NCBI GenBank assembly: GCA_000719105.1
Contig: JODX01000003.1
Span: forward strand, 1 to 64,000
Source: Streptomyces sclerotialus
GTDB taxonomy: Bacteria; Actinomycetota; Actinomycetes; Streptomycetales; Streptomycetaceae
Reading direction: 5' to 3'
DNA: 64,000 nt
Below, piece by piece: positions 27,214 through 35,984 of the stretch. Each line of letters opens with the position of its first letter. Positions within the stretch are counted from its first letter, which is position 1. A program made the position numbers and the translations under genes. A model generated the notes under the pieces. That model searched no databases. It saw nothing but the letters and a program-made list of their open reading frames with translations, and was not told where the DNA came from.

Positions 27214-28914
27214 ATGGTGCGTAGCGGGGTACGGGGGGACCGGAGACGGCCGGGGGCCCCACAGGCCGGTGAGTCCTGGGGCGACGGCCCCGGCGAGCAG
27301 CACGGCGGGCACGGCCCGTACGGGCAGCGGGGCCCGGCGGCGGACGCGGGGGACGGCACACCGCCGTCCACGGCGCAGACGCAGGGCCCTGGCGGAAGCG
27401 GTCACGAGCCGGAGGGCGCCGCCGGACGGCCGCGCCGCAGACGCCGTGTCCTGCGCTGGTCCGCCACGGTCCTGGCGGTTCTGATACTCGGCACCGCCGG
27501 TGCCGGATATCTCTACTACCAGCACCTGAACGACAACATCAAGAAGGACGACCTGAACCTCGGCGACACCGAGATCGCCAAGCCGACGCCGAACGCGGCC
27601 GGCCAGACCCCGCTGAACATCCTGCTCATCGGCTCGGACGCACGGGACACCGAGGAGAACCAGAAGCTGGGCGGGGCGAAGGAGACCTTCGGCGGCACTC
27701 CCCTCGCGGACGTCCAGATGCTGCTGCACCTGTCCGCCGACCGCACCAACATGTCCGTGATCAGCATGCCCCGCGACACCCTGGTGCAGCTCCCCAAGTG
27801 CACGGATCCGGACGACGGCGAGGTCTATCCGGCCTCCGACCGCCCCCAGATGACCAATCGGTCGCTCGGCCGCGGCGGCCCCGGCTGCACGGTCGCCACC
27901 TGGCAGGAGCTGACGGGCATCCACATCGACCACTTCATGATGGTCGACTTCGAGGGCGTGGTGTCGATGGCCGACGCCATCGGCGGAGTACCGGTCTGCG
28001 TGGACGCCAACATCTACTCCAAGGACAGCCAGGGCCACGGCTCGGGGCTGAAGCTCAAGGAGGGCACCACCTACATCAAGGGCGTGCAGGCCCTGCAGTG
28101 GCTGCGGACGCGGTACGGCTTCGAGGACGGCAGCGACATCGCCCGGGCCAAGGCGCAGCACCAGTACATGAACGCGATGGTGCGCGAGCTGCGCGAGAAC
28201 GCCACGATCACCAACCCGAACAAGCTGCGGAAGCTGGCCGAGCAGGCGACCAAGGCGCTCACCGTCGACCAGAACCTCGGCAGCGTGGCGAAGCTGTACG
28301 ACCTCAGCACCGAGCTGCGCAAGGTCGAGCCGGAGCGGATCACCATGACGACGATGCCCTACACGTACGTGGGCGCGCGGGTGGTCCCCAAGGAGGGCGA
28401 CGCCGAGCAGCTCTTCCGGCTGGTGCGCGAGGACATCGCGCTGGACGGCAAGGACGCGAAGAAGGAGAAGGCGCAGGACGAGGTCTCCGACGACCCGGCC
28501 GCGCCGGACGACCGGATCGGCGTACTGGTGCAGAACGGCACCCGCACCTCGACGCTGGCCGCGGTCCGCGGACGGGCGGGCGTGGTGAGCCAGTCCCTCG
28601 TCGAGGAGGGCTTCGCCAAGGCCACGGCCGACCAGACGACGGTGCTGGCCGAGGAGAAGACCGTGGTGCGCTATCCGAGCGCCGAACTGGAGGGCGACGC
28701 CCAGGCGGTCGCCAAGGCGCTCGGCATCCCGCTGAGCTCGGTGAAGCGGTCGACGGGCGTCAGCGGGGTCACGCTCGTGGTCGGTGCCGACTGGCGCGAG
28801 GGGACGGCGTACGAGGCGAAGAAGGAGGACGACACCACACCGGAGTCCGCGGACGCGCTGAACGGGGCGGACAAGAAGGCCTGCATGGAGGTGAACCCGG
28901 CTTTCACCTGGTGA
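27214..28914 (+). CDS. LCP family cell-wall glycopolymer ligase with LytR_C domain
   Basis: 566 residues: a Gly/Pro-rich cytoplasmic N-terminus, a membrane helix at about 80-103 ending in GYLYYQHLNDNI (identical core to the preceding LCP protein), and an LCP domain with ILLIGSDARD, MSVISMPRDTLVQLP, and WLRTRYGFEDGSDIARAKAQHQYM. A LytR_C domain starts near residue 435 (GVLVQNGTRT). It is a paralog of the gene just upstream, probably an old tandem duplication. ATG 27214 is taken with GAAGGG 7 bases upstream; a GTG six codons earlier is the alternative. Confidence 0.9.
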   Translation: MVRSGVRGDRRRPGAPQAGESWGDGPGEQHGGHGPYGQRGPAADAGDGTPPSTAQTQGPGGSGHEPEGAAGRPRRRRRVLRWSATVLAVLILGTAGAGYLYYQHLNDNIKKDDLNLGDTEIAKPTPNAAGQTPLNILLIGSDARDTEENQKLGGAKETFGGTPLADVQMLLHLSADRTNMSVISMPRDTLVQLPKCTDPDDGEVYPASDRPQMTNRSLGRGGPGCTVATWQELTGIHIDHFMMVDFEGVVSMADAIGGVPVCVDANIYSKDSQGHGSGLKLKEGTTYIKGVQALQWLRTRYGFEDGSDIARAKAQHQYMNAMVRELRENATITNPNKLRKLAEQATKALTVDQNLGSVAKLYDLSTELRKVEPERITMTTMPYTYVGARVVPKEGDAEQLFRLVREDIALDGKDAKKEKAQDEVSDDPAAPDDRIGVLVQNGTRTSTLAAVRGRAGVVSQSLVEEGFAKATADQTTVLAEEKTVVRYPSAELEGDAQAVAKALGIPLSSVKRSTGVSGVTLVVGADWREGTAYEAKKEDDTTPESADALNGADKKACMEVNPAFTW

Positions 28915-29001
28915 GGTGCGGGGCCGGGCACGCGCCCGCATGGCCGAGCGTCGCCGTCGCCCGATGGCGTGACACGGCCGGGAGGCGTACGACGGAAGGG
29001 C

Positions 29002-29023
29002 AGGGGCCCCGTCCGGGGCCCCG
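29002..29023 (+). promoter_or_regulatory. GC-rich inverted repeat upstream of the copper-binding protein gene
   Basis: Two GGGGCCCC blocks separated by GTCC lie about 30 bases before the copper-storage-like gene. They can form a hairpin in the leader or act as the end of the LCP transcript. The exact role is unclear. Confidence 0.35.
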
Positions 29024-29049
29024 TAGCCCCGTACTCCCGAGGAGGAGCC

Positions 29050-29412
29050 ATGCAGCCGTCCACGCCCATGCCGCCGCTGACCAAGGAGATGCAGGACTGC
29101 GTCGAGGCCTGCATGACCTGTCACGGCGTGTGCGAGGAGACCATGAGCTGCTGCATGCAGCTGGGCGGCCAGGCCCAGATGCAGGTCATGCGGACGCTGA
29201 TGGACTGCTCCGAGATGACGCGGCTGTGCGCGGACATGATGATGCGCCGCTCGCCGCTGTCGGCCCAGATGTGCGCTCTGTGCGCCCGTGTCTGTGACAT
29301 GTGCGCCGAGGCGTGCATGTCCATGCCGGACGACCCACAGCTCATGCGCTGCGCCGAGGCGTGTCGCCGCTGTTCGACGATGTGCCGTGCCATGGCGGGT
29401 GCCGCGGCGTGA
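29050..29412 (+). CDS. Four-helix-bundle copper-binding (Csp-like) cysteine-rich protein
   Basis: 120 residues with 17 cysteines and many methionines, arranged in repeating helical CxxxCxxC patterns (CVEACMTCHGVCEETMSCC, then CALCARVCDMCAEAC and CAEACRRCSTMC). This is the DUF326/Csp family, whose members hold several Cu(I) ions inside a four-helix bundle. No signal peptide is seen, so storage or buffering in the cytoplasm (Csp3 type) is likely. ATG 29050 follows a strong GGAGGAG site. It lies between LCP genes; no copper regulator is adjacent. Confidence 0.9.
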   Translation: MQPSTPMPPLTKEMQDCVEACMTCHGVCEETMSCCMQLGGQAQMQVMRTLMDCSEMTRLCADMMMRRSPLSAQMCALCARVCDMCAEACMSMPDDPQLMRCAEACRRCSTMCRAMAGAAA

Positions 29413-29428
29413 ACCGGGCACCACACGG

Positions 29429-29457
29429 CTCAGGGGCACCCGGTGGGTGCCCCTGAG
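29429..29457. terminator. Bidirectional terminator hairpin
   Basis: CTCAGGGGCACCC (29429-29441) and its exact complement at 29445-29457 with a 3-nt loop, between the convergent copper-protein and LCP genes. Confidence 0.9.
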
Positions 29458-29485
29458 TTCTGCCGCGGTTCCTGCGGTACGCCTC

Positions 29486-30763
29486 TCAGTTGCCCGAGAC
29501 CGTCACCTTCTCGTCGTTCTTCAGCTCCTCCACCAGCTGCTTGACCTTCGCGGTGTCCCACTGGAGGTTGCCGTTGGCGGCGTTGCCCGCGAGGGGCATG
29601 TTCATCGACGTCCCGTCGCCGCCGGTGACGCCCTTCATGGCCCAGAACATGCTCGCCAGGTCGAACAGGCCCATGTCCTTGTCGACGATCAGGGTGTCGA
29701 GGCCCGCGCTCATCGTCGGGTAGAGCTTGAAGGGGTTCAGCACCGTACTCGGGGTCGCCGCCTGGTCGGCCAGGGCCGCGAGGAACTTCTGCTGGTTCTT
29801 CGTGCGGTCCAGGTCGCTGCCGGCGAGGGCGTACCGGGTGCGGACGAAGGCGAGGGCCTGCTCGCCGTTGAGCGTCTGCCTGCCCGCCTCGAAGTCGGCA
29901 CCGGACTTCTCGTCCTTCATGCCGCCCTTCGGGATGTCGATCTCGACGCCGCCGACCGCGTCCACGATGTTCGCGAAGCCCGCGAAGCCGATCTCGACGT
30001 AGTGGTCGATGTGCAGACCCGTGTTGGCCTCGACGGTGCGGACCAGCAGCTCCGGGCCGTCCTCCGCGTACGCCGCGTTCAGCTTCACCTGGCGGCCGGT
30101 GCTCTCGTAGCGCTTGCCGGACTCGGAGCCCACGAACGACGGGATCGTGACGTTGGAGTCGCGGGGCAGCGAGACGAGCGTCGGGCCGTTCGACCCGGTG
30201 TGCAGGATCATCATCGAGTCCGTGCGCTTGCCCTCGGCGGACCCGGTGTGCAGCTTCTTCTTCTCCTCGTCGGACATGCCCGCGCGACTGTCGGAGCCGA
30301 CGATCAGGTAGTTCGTGCCGTCGCCCGCCTCGGGCCGGTCGATCACCTTGGACAGGTCGACCTCACCGTTGAGCTTGGAGTCGGCCCAGAAGTACGTGCC
30401 GACGAAGGTGACGAGCAGCACGGTCACCAGCGTGATCGCCGTCAGCTTGATGCGGCGGCGCCAGTCGGGCGCGGGCCGGCCGCCCCCGGAGCCGTGTCCG
30501 CCGGGGCCGCCCGGAGCGCCGGGGCCGCCGGGCGTCCCGTAGACCTGGCCGGTGTTGTAGCCGCTGTCGTACGGCTGCTGCGGCGCTCCGTACCCGTCGT
30601 CGTACGACGGCTGCGACGGCACCCCGCCCCGCGGGGGAGCCCCCGCCGGACCGCGCCGCACCTGCCGCATCACGCGCGCGCCCTCGGGCTCCGCGCTCCC
30701 GCTGCCGCTGCCGTACCCACCGCCGCGGTTGCCGCCGTTCCGTCCCTCGGGCCACTCGTTCAT
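29486..30763 (-). CDS. LCP family cell-wall glycopolymer ligase without LytR_C domain
   Basis: 425 residues. The N-terminal 100 residues are Gly/Pro/Tyr-rich and cytoplasmic, the membrane helix spans about 105-126 (KLTAITLVTVLLVTFVGTYF), and the rest is an LCP domain: YLIVGSDSRAG, TLVSLPRDSNVTIPS, KLNAAYAEDGPELLVRTVE and FVRTRYALAGSDLDRTKNQQKFL. The protein stops after the LCP fold. ATG 30763 has no ribosome site, so the transcript may be leaderless or have a short leader. It is divergent from the thioesterase gene. Confidence 0.92.
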   Translation of the reverse strand: MNEWPEGRNGGNRGGGYGSGSGSAEPEGARVMRQVRRGPAGAPPRGGVPSQPSYDDGYGAPQQPYDSGYNTGQVYGTPGGPGAPGGPGGHGSGGGRPAPDWRRRIKLTAITLVTVLLVTFVGTYFWADSKLNGEVDLSKVIDRPEAGDGTNYLIVGSDSRAGMSDEEKKKLHTGSAEGKRTDSMMILHTGSNGPTLVSLPRDSNVTIPSFVGSESGKRYESTGRQVKLNAAYAEDGPELLVRTVEANTGLHIDHYVEIGFAGFANIVDAVGGVEIDIPKGGMKDEKSGADFEAGRQTLNGEQALAFVRTRYALAGSDLDRTKNQQKFLAALADQAATPSTVLNPFKLYPTMSAGLDTLIVDKDMGLFDLASMFWAMKGVTGGDGTSMNMPLAGNAANGNLQWDTAKVKQLVEELKNDEKVTVSGN

Positions 30764-30883
30764 GCGGAACAGTGTGCAGGTTCGTACTGTGTACCGGACA
30801 AGGGATGCCGTAATTCCGGAGCACGGCTGTTGCAGAGCTGATGCAGAGTTTCGCCCCGTGCGCCCCGACATAAGGTGGACGGT

Positions 30884-31432
30884 ATGACAGACCAGGTCGC
30901 AGCCCCGGAGTCCGGCATCCCGGGCAAGCCCACCTCCGCCTCCCGGACCACCCTCAGCCACATCATGACCCACAACGACACCAACCTGCTGGGGACGGTG
31001 CACGGCGGCGTGATCATGAAGCTCGTCGACGACGCGGCGGGCGCGGTGGCCGGCCGGCACTCCGGCGGGCCGGCCGTCACCGCATCCATGGACGAGATGG
31101 CCTTCCTGGAGCCCGTGCGGGTGGGCGACCTGGTGCATGTGAAGGCGCAGGTGAACTGGACCGGGCGGACCTCGATGGAGGTGGGCGTCCGCGTCCTGGC
31201 CGAGCGCTGGAACGAGTCGGCCCCGCCCCAGCAGGTCGGCTCGGCCTATCTGGTCTTCGCTGCGGTGGACGCCGACGGCAAGCCCCGCTCGGTGCCCCCG
31301 GTGATACCCGAGACCGAGCGGGACAAGCGGCGCTACCAGGAGGCCCAGATCCGCCGCACGCACCGGCTGGCCCGCCGGCGGGCGATCATGGAGCTGCGCG
31401 AGCAGCGGGCGGCCGAGGGCTTCGAGGACTGA
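30884..31432 (+). CDS. Acyl-CoA thioesterase, hotdog fold
   Basis: 182 residues of the YciA/ACOT type. The hotdog core shows LSHIMTHNDTNLLGTVHGGVIMKLVDDAAG, where the asparagine and HGG-helix region carry the active site, then TASMDEMAFLEPVRVGDLVHVKA and a basic C-terminal helix. It would hydrolyse acyl-CoA to free acid and CoA in the cytoplasm. ATG 30884 follows AAGGTGGACGGT. It lies between LCP genes but with no obvious functional link. Confidence 0.9.
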   Translation: MTDQVAAPESGIPGKPTSASRTTLSHIMTHNDTNLLGTVHGGVIMKLVDDAAGAVAGRHSGGPAVTASMDEMAFLEPVRVGDLVHVKAQVNWTGRTSMEVGVRVLAERWNESAPPQQVGSAYLVFAAVDADGKPRSVPPVIPETERDKRRYQEAQIRRTHRLARRRAIMELREQRAAEGFED

Positions 31433-31464
31433 CTTCCGAGAGGGGCTTCACGACACCGGGGCTC

Positions 31465-32943
31465 CTACGAGCAGGCCACCTCGTCCCCCCGCACCACCCC
31501 GGGCTCCGGCGGCGAGCCCGCGGCCCGCACCTTGCGCACCCGCTCGAAGTCCGTGCCGGCGATCACCTTCAGCGTGGGGCCCTGGTTCGGCACGGCCCGC
31601 AGTTCGCTGCCGGGCAGGGCCGCCGCGAGCGACCGGGCCGAGCGGTCCCAGCGGGGGTCGTACGCGACGACCGTGCGCGCCACCTTCCGCTCCACCGAGT
31701 TGAGGGGCGTCCGCGTCGTACGGAACCCGGTGGCCGCGAGCCCGTCGTCGATCCGCTTGGCGAGCCCGGCGACGGTGGTGCCGTTCTCCACCTGGACCCG
31801 GATGTGCTGCGGGGCCACCTCGACACGCGTCGGCCCGCCCTTGCGGCGCACCTTGTGCGGGGCGAGGGGCCGGTCGGCGCGCAGGGCCGCGAAGAGGGCG
31901 GCCGACTTCTTCCCGTCCCACTTCAGTGTGGAGCCGATGTCCTTCACCGCGTAGCCCATCCGCCCGATGGGGACGGTGGTGAACTCGGAGGAGGCGGGCG
32001 AGAAGTCGCGCATCGCCCGCCCCAGGCCGAGCAGCTCCTCCGTGCCGAACTGCTTGTCCGCGCGCACCGAGCCCACCACGGCCCCGATGACGTCCTTGAA
32101 CCTCATCGGGTTCAGCAGCACCCCGGAGGAGGTGGCCTGGTCGATCAGCGAGGCCATGAACCGCTGCTGCCGCTGCATCCGGCCGAGGTCCGAGGAGCCG
32201 TCCGCATGCCGTGAGCGCACGTACTGCAGCGCCTCGCCGCCGTCCAGCCGGTGCGAGCCCGCGGGCAGTTCCAGCCCGGTGACCGGGTCGTCGAGCGGTT
32301 TCGCGGTGCAGATCTCGACGCCGCCGAGCACGTCCACGGTCCGCATGAAGCTGATGAAGTCGATCTCCAGATAGTGGTCGATCTTGACCTTGGTCATGTG
32401 CTCGACCGTGCGCACGGTCAGCTCGGGGCCGCCCTCCGCGTACGCCGCGTTCAGCTTGACGGGGTGCGCGCGGTGCCGCCGGCCGGTGGTGCCGTCGATG
32501 TGCGGGGGCACCTCGGCGTAGGAGTCGCGCGGCAGGCTGACGACGCTGGCCCGCTCCCGGTCCGCCGAGATGTGCACGATCATCATCGTGTCCGTGCAGC
32601 GGCAGGGGGCGCCGCCGAGCCGGTACTTCTCCCGCTCCGCCGCGCTCACCTTGTCGCGGCCGTCCGTCCCGACGACCAGGACGTTCATGCCGTGGCCGGC
32701 CTCGGGACGGTTCTTCATGTCCTTGAAGGGGTCGACCCGGGCGATGTCGTCGTCGAGGCCGGTGAGCACCGCGTGCCCGATACCCGCGGAGGCGAGCACC
32801 ACCACCGACAGCGCCGTCGCCACCCGCATGGTCCAGCGGGTTCCGCGCCGTCCGGGCCGCCGCCGGGGGCCGCCGTCTCCCGTCCGGCGGGACGGACCGT
32901 CGGAGGGCTGCGGGCGGTCGGGGCGGCGGGGCGGTGCGGGCAC
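31465..32943 (-). CDS. LCP family cell-wall glycopolymer ligase with LytR_C domain
   Basis: 492 residues: a basic, Pro-rich cytoplasmic N-terminus, a membrane helix at about 38-60, and an LCP domain (VLVVGTDGRDK, SVVSLPRDSYAEVPPHID, KLNAAYAEGGPELTVRTVE, YVRSRHADGSSDLGRMQRQQRFM). In the usual RTRY motif the sequence here is RSRH. A C-terminal LytR_C-like domain (HIRVQVENGTTVAGLAKRI) follows. GTG 32943 is chosen since GGAGG lies 8 bases upstream; the frame is open to 32997. It is divergent from the GT2 gene at 33071. Confidence 0.9.
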   Translation of the reverse strand: MPAPPRRPDRPQPSDGPSRRTGDGGPRRRPGRRGTRWTMRVATALSVVVLASAGIGHAVLTGLDDDIARVDPFKDMKNRPEAGHGMNVLVVGTDGRDKVSAAEREKYRLGGAPCRCTDTMMIVHISADRERASVVSLPRDSYAEVPPHIDGTTGRRHRAHPVKLNAAYAEGGPELTVRTVEHMTKVKIDHYLEIDFISFMRTVDVLGGVEICTAKPLDDPVTGLELPAGSHRLDGGEALQYVRSRHADGSSDLGRMQRQQRFMASLIDQATSSGVLLNPMRFKDVIGAVVGSVRADKQFGTEELLGLGRAMRDFSPASSEFTTVPIGRMGYAVKDIGSTLKWDGKKSAALFAALRADRPLAPHKVRRKGGPTRVEVAPQHIRVQVENGTTVAGLAKRIDDGLAATGFRTTRTPLNSVERKVARTVVAYDPRWDRSARSLAAALPGSELRAVPNQGPTLKVIAGTDFERVRKVRAAGSPPEPGVVRGDEVACS

Positions 32944-33070
32944 GGGGGACACCTCCGCGAGGACTGGGCCGTGGGATCCATAGCACCGTAGGCACATACG
33001 ATCTGCGGCTCATGTCCCCGGCCGGGCGGCGCGCGTCGGTGTCCCCCGTTCGCGGTAACGTGAGCGTCCT

Positions 33071-34099
33071 ATGAACGCCAAGCCCGACGTGCAGCTCCCC
33101 GCCGTGTCCGTCATCATGCCCGTTCTCAACGAGGAGCGGCATCTGCGCGGCGCCGTCCAAGCGATCCTCGCCCAGGAGTACGCGGGCGAGATGGAGGTCG
33201 TGATCGCCCTCGGTCCCTCCACGGACCGTACGGACGAGATCGCCGCCGAGCTGGTCCGCGAAGACCCGCGTGTGCACACGGTCCCGAACCCGACCGGCCG
33301 CACCCCCGCCGCGCTCAACGCCGCGATCAAGGCGTCCCGGCACCCCGTCGTCGTCCGCGTCGACGGCCACGGCATGCTCTCGCCGAACTACATCGCCACG
33401 GCCGTACGGCTGCTGGACGAGACCGGCGCGCAGAACGTGGGCGGCATCATGCACGCCGAGGGCGAGAACGACTGGGAGCACGCGGTCGCCGCCGCCATGA
33501 CCTCCAGGATCGGCGTGGGCAACGCGGCGTTCCACACGGGCGGCGCGGCGGGCGAGGCCGAGACGGTGTACCTCGGCGTGTTCCGGCGGGAGGCCCTGGA
33601 GCAGCAGGGCGGCTACAACGAGGAGTTCATCCGCGCCCAGGACTGGGAGCTGAACTTCCGCATCCGCGAGGCCGGCGGCCTGATCTGGTTCTCGCCCGAG
33701 CTGAAGGTGTCGTACCGCCCGCGGCCGAGCGTGAAGGCGCTGGCCAAGCAGTACAAGGACTACGGCCGCTGGCGGCATGTCGTCGCCCGCTACCACGAGG
33801 GCTCGATCAATCTGCGCTACCTCGCCCCGCCGACCGCGGTGTGCGCCATCGCGGCGGGCGTCGTGGTGGGCGCGGCCCTCACCCCCTGGGGGTTCGTCGT
33901 CCCCGGCGGCTACCTCGCGGCGATCGTGGCCGGCTCGCTGCCCGCGGGCAAGGGCCTGCCCCTGAAGGCCCGCCTCCAGATCCCCGTCGCTCTCGCCACG
34001 ATGCACATGTCGTGGGGCTTCGGCTTCCTGACCAGCCCGAAGTCGCTGGCGAAGAAGGTCATCGCGTCGCGGCGGCCGGCGGTGCTCAGCAAGGGCTGA
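33071..34099 (+). CDS. Glycosyltransferase family 2 (ExoA-like)
   Basis: 342 residues. The GT-A domain has VSVIMPVLNEERHLRGAVQAIL, ALGPSTDRTDEIA and VVVRVDGHGMLSPNYI, in which DGH replaces the usual DxD, as in the succinoglycan ExoA group. AQDWELNFRIREAGG is the acceptor-side motif, and two membrane segments occur near residues 255-300. It probably extends a polysaccharide precursor at the inner membrane face. It is divergent from an LCP gene, which fits a shared role in wall-polymer assembly. Confidence 0.9.
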   Translation: MNAKPDVQLPAVSVIMPVLNEERHLRGAVQAILAQEYAGEMEVVIALGPSTDRTDEIAAELVREDPRVHTVPNPTGRTPAALNAAIKASRHPVVVRVDGHGMLSPNYIATAVRLLDETGAQNVGGIMHAEGENDWEHAVAAAMTSRIGVGNAAFHTGGAAGEAETVYLGVFRREALEQQGGYNEEFIRAQDWELNFRIREAGGLIWFSPELKVSYRPRPSVKALAKQYKDYGRWRHVVARYHEGSINLRYLAPPTAVCAIAAGVVVGAALTPWGFVVPGGYLAAIVAGSLPAGKGLPLKARLQIPVALATMHMSWGFGFLTSPKSLAKKVIASRRPAVLSKG

Positions 34100-34105
34100 G
34101 CACCC

Positions 34106-34768
34106 TCACCCGGCGCCCTCCGTGGCGCCGGGGCCCCTGCGCAGCAACCCCCTCTCCATCGCCACCACCACCGCTCTCGTGCGGTCGTTCACGTCGAGCT
34201 TGGCGAACAGGCGGAGCAGATGGGTCTTCACCGTGGCCTCGGCGATGACGAGGCGACGCCCGATCTCGGCGTTGGTCAGACCGTCCGCCACCGCGTTCAG
34301 GACGTCCGCCTCACGGGCCGTGAGCGGGACCTGGACGGGCTGCCGCATACGGGCCACCAGCCGTTCGGCCACCCGCGGTGCCAGCACCGTCTCGCCGCGG
34401 GCGGCCGCGTGGATCGCGTCGACCAGCTGCTCACGGGTGGTGTCCTTGAGCAGGTAGCCGATGGCTCCCGCCTCCACCCCGCGCTCGATCTCCGCGTCGG
34501 TGTCGTACGTCGTCAGGATCAGCACCCGGGTACGCGGGAAGCGGGCCACGACCTCGGTCGTCGTGGCGACCCCGTCGAGCACGGGCATGCGCAGGTCGAC
34601 CAGGGCGACATCGGGCCCGTACCGCTCGACGAGCGCCAGGGCCGCGCGGCCGTCGCCCGCCTCGCCGACGATCTCGATGCTGCTCTCGGAGGCGAGCAGC
34701 GCCACCACTCCGGCCCGCATGACGGTGTGGTCGTCCACCACGATGATGCGGATCACCCCGCCGGTCAC
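34106..34768 (-). CDS. LuxR/NarL-type response regulator
   Basis: 220 residues: receiver domain 1-125 with the acidic pair VVDDH, phospho-acceptor aspartate in DVALVDLRMPVLDG and the lysine in YLLKDTT, and a C-terminal LuxR helix-turn-helix (LTAREADVLNAVADGLTNAEIGRRLVIAEATVKTHLLRL). It should be phosphorylated by the kinase encoded immediately upstream, whose stop overlaps the GTG start by 4 bases. Its likely target is the MMPL operon itself or membrane-lipid genes, but no site is visible. Confidence 0.94.
   Translation of the reverse strand: MTGGVIRIIVVDDHTVMRAGVVALLASESSIEIVGEAGDGRAALALVERYGPDVALVDLRMPVLDGVATTTEVVARFPRTRVLILTTYDTDAEIERGVEAGAIGYLLKDTTREQLVDAIHAAARGETVLAPRVAERLVARMRQPVQVPLTAREADVLNAVADGLTNAEIGRRLVIAEATVKTHLLRLFAKLDVNDRTRAVVVAMERGLLRRGPGATEGAG
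34109..34132 (+). terminator. Hairpin after the GT2 gene, inside the 3' end of the response-regulator gene
   Basis: CCCGGCGCC (34109-34117) pairs perfectly with 34124-34132 around a 6-nt loop, 10 bases after the GT2 stop. It lies in the last codons of the convergent response-regulator gene, so overlap of transcription units is minimised. Confidence 0.55.
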
Positions 34769-35979
34769 GCCTGCGCTCCGCTCGCTGCGGGGGCCGCTGG
34801 GGCCAGAGGAACGAGCGCCAGTATCCGCGTTCCGTCACCCACCGAACTCGTCACCGTCAGCCTCCCGCCCAACTCCGCCAGCCGTTTGCGCATGCCGTCC
34901 AGGCCGAAGCCCGTCGACTCCTCCACCACGAATCCGGTCCCGTCGTCGGTGATCTCCAGCTCCACCCCGTACGCCTGCCGGGCCAGGACCACGCCGACCG
35001 TGGACGCGCGCGCGTGCTTGCGTATGTTGGCCAGGGACTCCTGGGTGCAGCGCAGCAGCGCGATCCGGGTCTGCTGGTCGCACTCGGGGTCATCCAGGTC
35101 GGCGTGCACGGTGAGCCCGGTGTCCTCCGCGAAGCGGTCCAGGGTCCGGCGCAGCGTCTGCGCCACCGAACCGGCCGCCACCCGGCCCGGCCGGTGCGCC
35201 GAGCCGACCAGCTCCCGGGCCTCGGCCAGGTTCTCCCGCGCCGTGGCCTCGATCGACCGCAGCTGCTGGGCGCTGCGCGCGGTGCCGGGGTCGAGCCCCG
35301 CCCGCGCCGCCTCCGCGAGCACGACGATCGACGCGAAGCCCTGCGCGAGCGTGTCGTGGATCTCCCGCGCCATCCGCTCCCGCTCGTCCGCCGCGCCCTG
35401 GCGCTGGTGCGCCTCGGACAACTCCGCCTGGGTCCGCTCCAACTCGACGATCAGCCGCGCCCGTTCGGCGCTCTGCGCGACCACCGAGTGGGCCCACAGC
35501 CCGATCAGCACCCCCACGGCGACCACGATCAGCGTGGACACGACCGTCTCGCTGAAGAACTCCGCCGACCAGCCGTCCTGCCGCAGGACGCTCCCGGTCA
35601 GGGTGGCGGCCGTGGCGAGCCCCAGGAACCCCATGGAGGCCCTGGGTGTCCGCCCGAACATCCAGTAGTGCGGCAGGGTCACCATGAACAGCGCCGCGTA
35701 GTTGCCGCGCAGGTACGCGAGGCCGCCCAGCGCGGCCACCAGGACCCAGAGGTAGACGTGCGGCCGTACGACGGGGTTGTCCGGGAAGCGGTCGAGCACC
35801 GCGTAACTCAGCACCACGCCGCCCAGCAGTGCGAGCGCGGCGTACCTGCTCCCGCCGGGCCGGTCCATGGCGGCGAGCCCGACGGCCATCACGGCGAACA
35901 GCACCCAGCACACCGCGTTCCAGCGGCGCAGCGAGGTGGCCCAGAAGGCGTCGGCGGTGGACCCGGCGAGAGAGGTCAT
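34765..35979 (-). CDS. DesK/NarL-type sensor histidine kinase
   Basis: 404 residues. Five to six membrane helices fill residues about 20-165, with no extracytoplasmic sensor domain. Then come a coiled region, a HisKA_3 dimerisation box with ERERMAREIHDTLAQGFASIVV (histidine phosphorylation site) and a HATPase domain (CTQESLANIRKHARAS, LEITDDGTGF, GFGLDGMRKRLAELGG). It probably senses membrane state. ATG 35979 lies 5 bases after the MMPL stop, and the gene overlaps the response regulator, so all three form one operon. Confidence 0.94.
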   Translation of the reverse strand: MTSLAGSTADAFWATSLRRWNAVCWVLFAVMAVGLAAMDRPGGSRYAALALLGGVVLSYAVLDRFPDNPVVRPHVYLWVLVAALGGLAYLRGNYAALFMVTLPHYWMFGRTPRASMGFLGLATAATLTGSVLRQDGWSAEFFSETVVSTLIVVAVGVLIGLWAHSVVAQSAERARLIVELERTQAELSEAHQRQGAADERERMAREIHDTLAQGFASIVVLAEAARAGLDPGTARSAQQLRSIEATARENLAEARELVGSAHRPGRVAAGSVAQTLRRTLDRFAEDTGLTVHADLDDPECDQQTRIALLRCTQESLANIRKHARASTVGVVLARQAYGVELEITDDGTGFVVEESTGFGLDGMRKRLAELGGRLTVTSSVGDGTRILALVPLAPAAPAASGAQA

Positions 35980-35984
35980 GGCAG

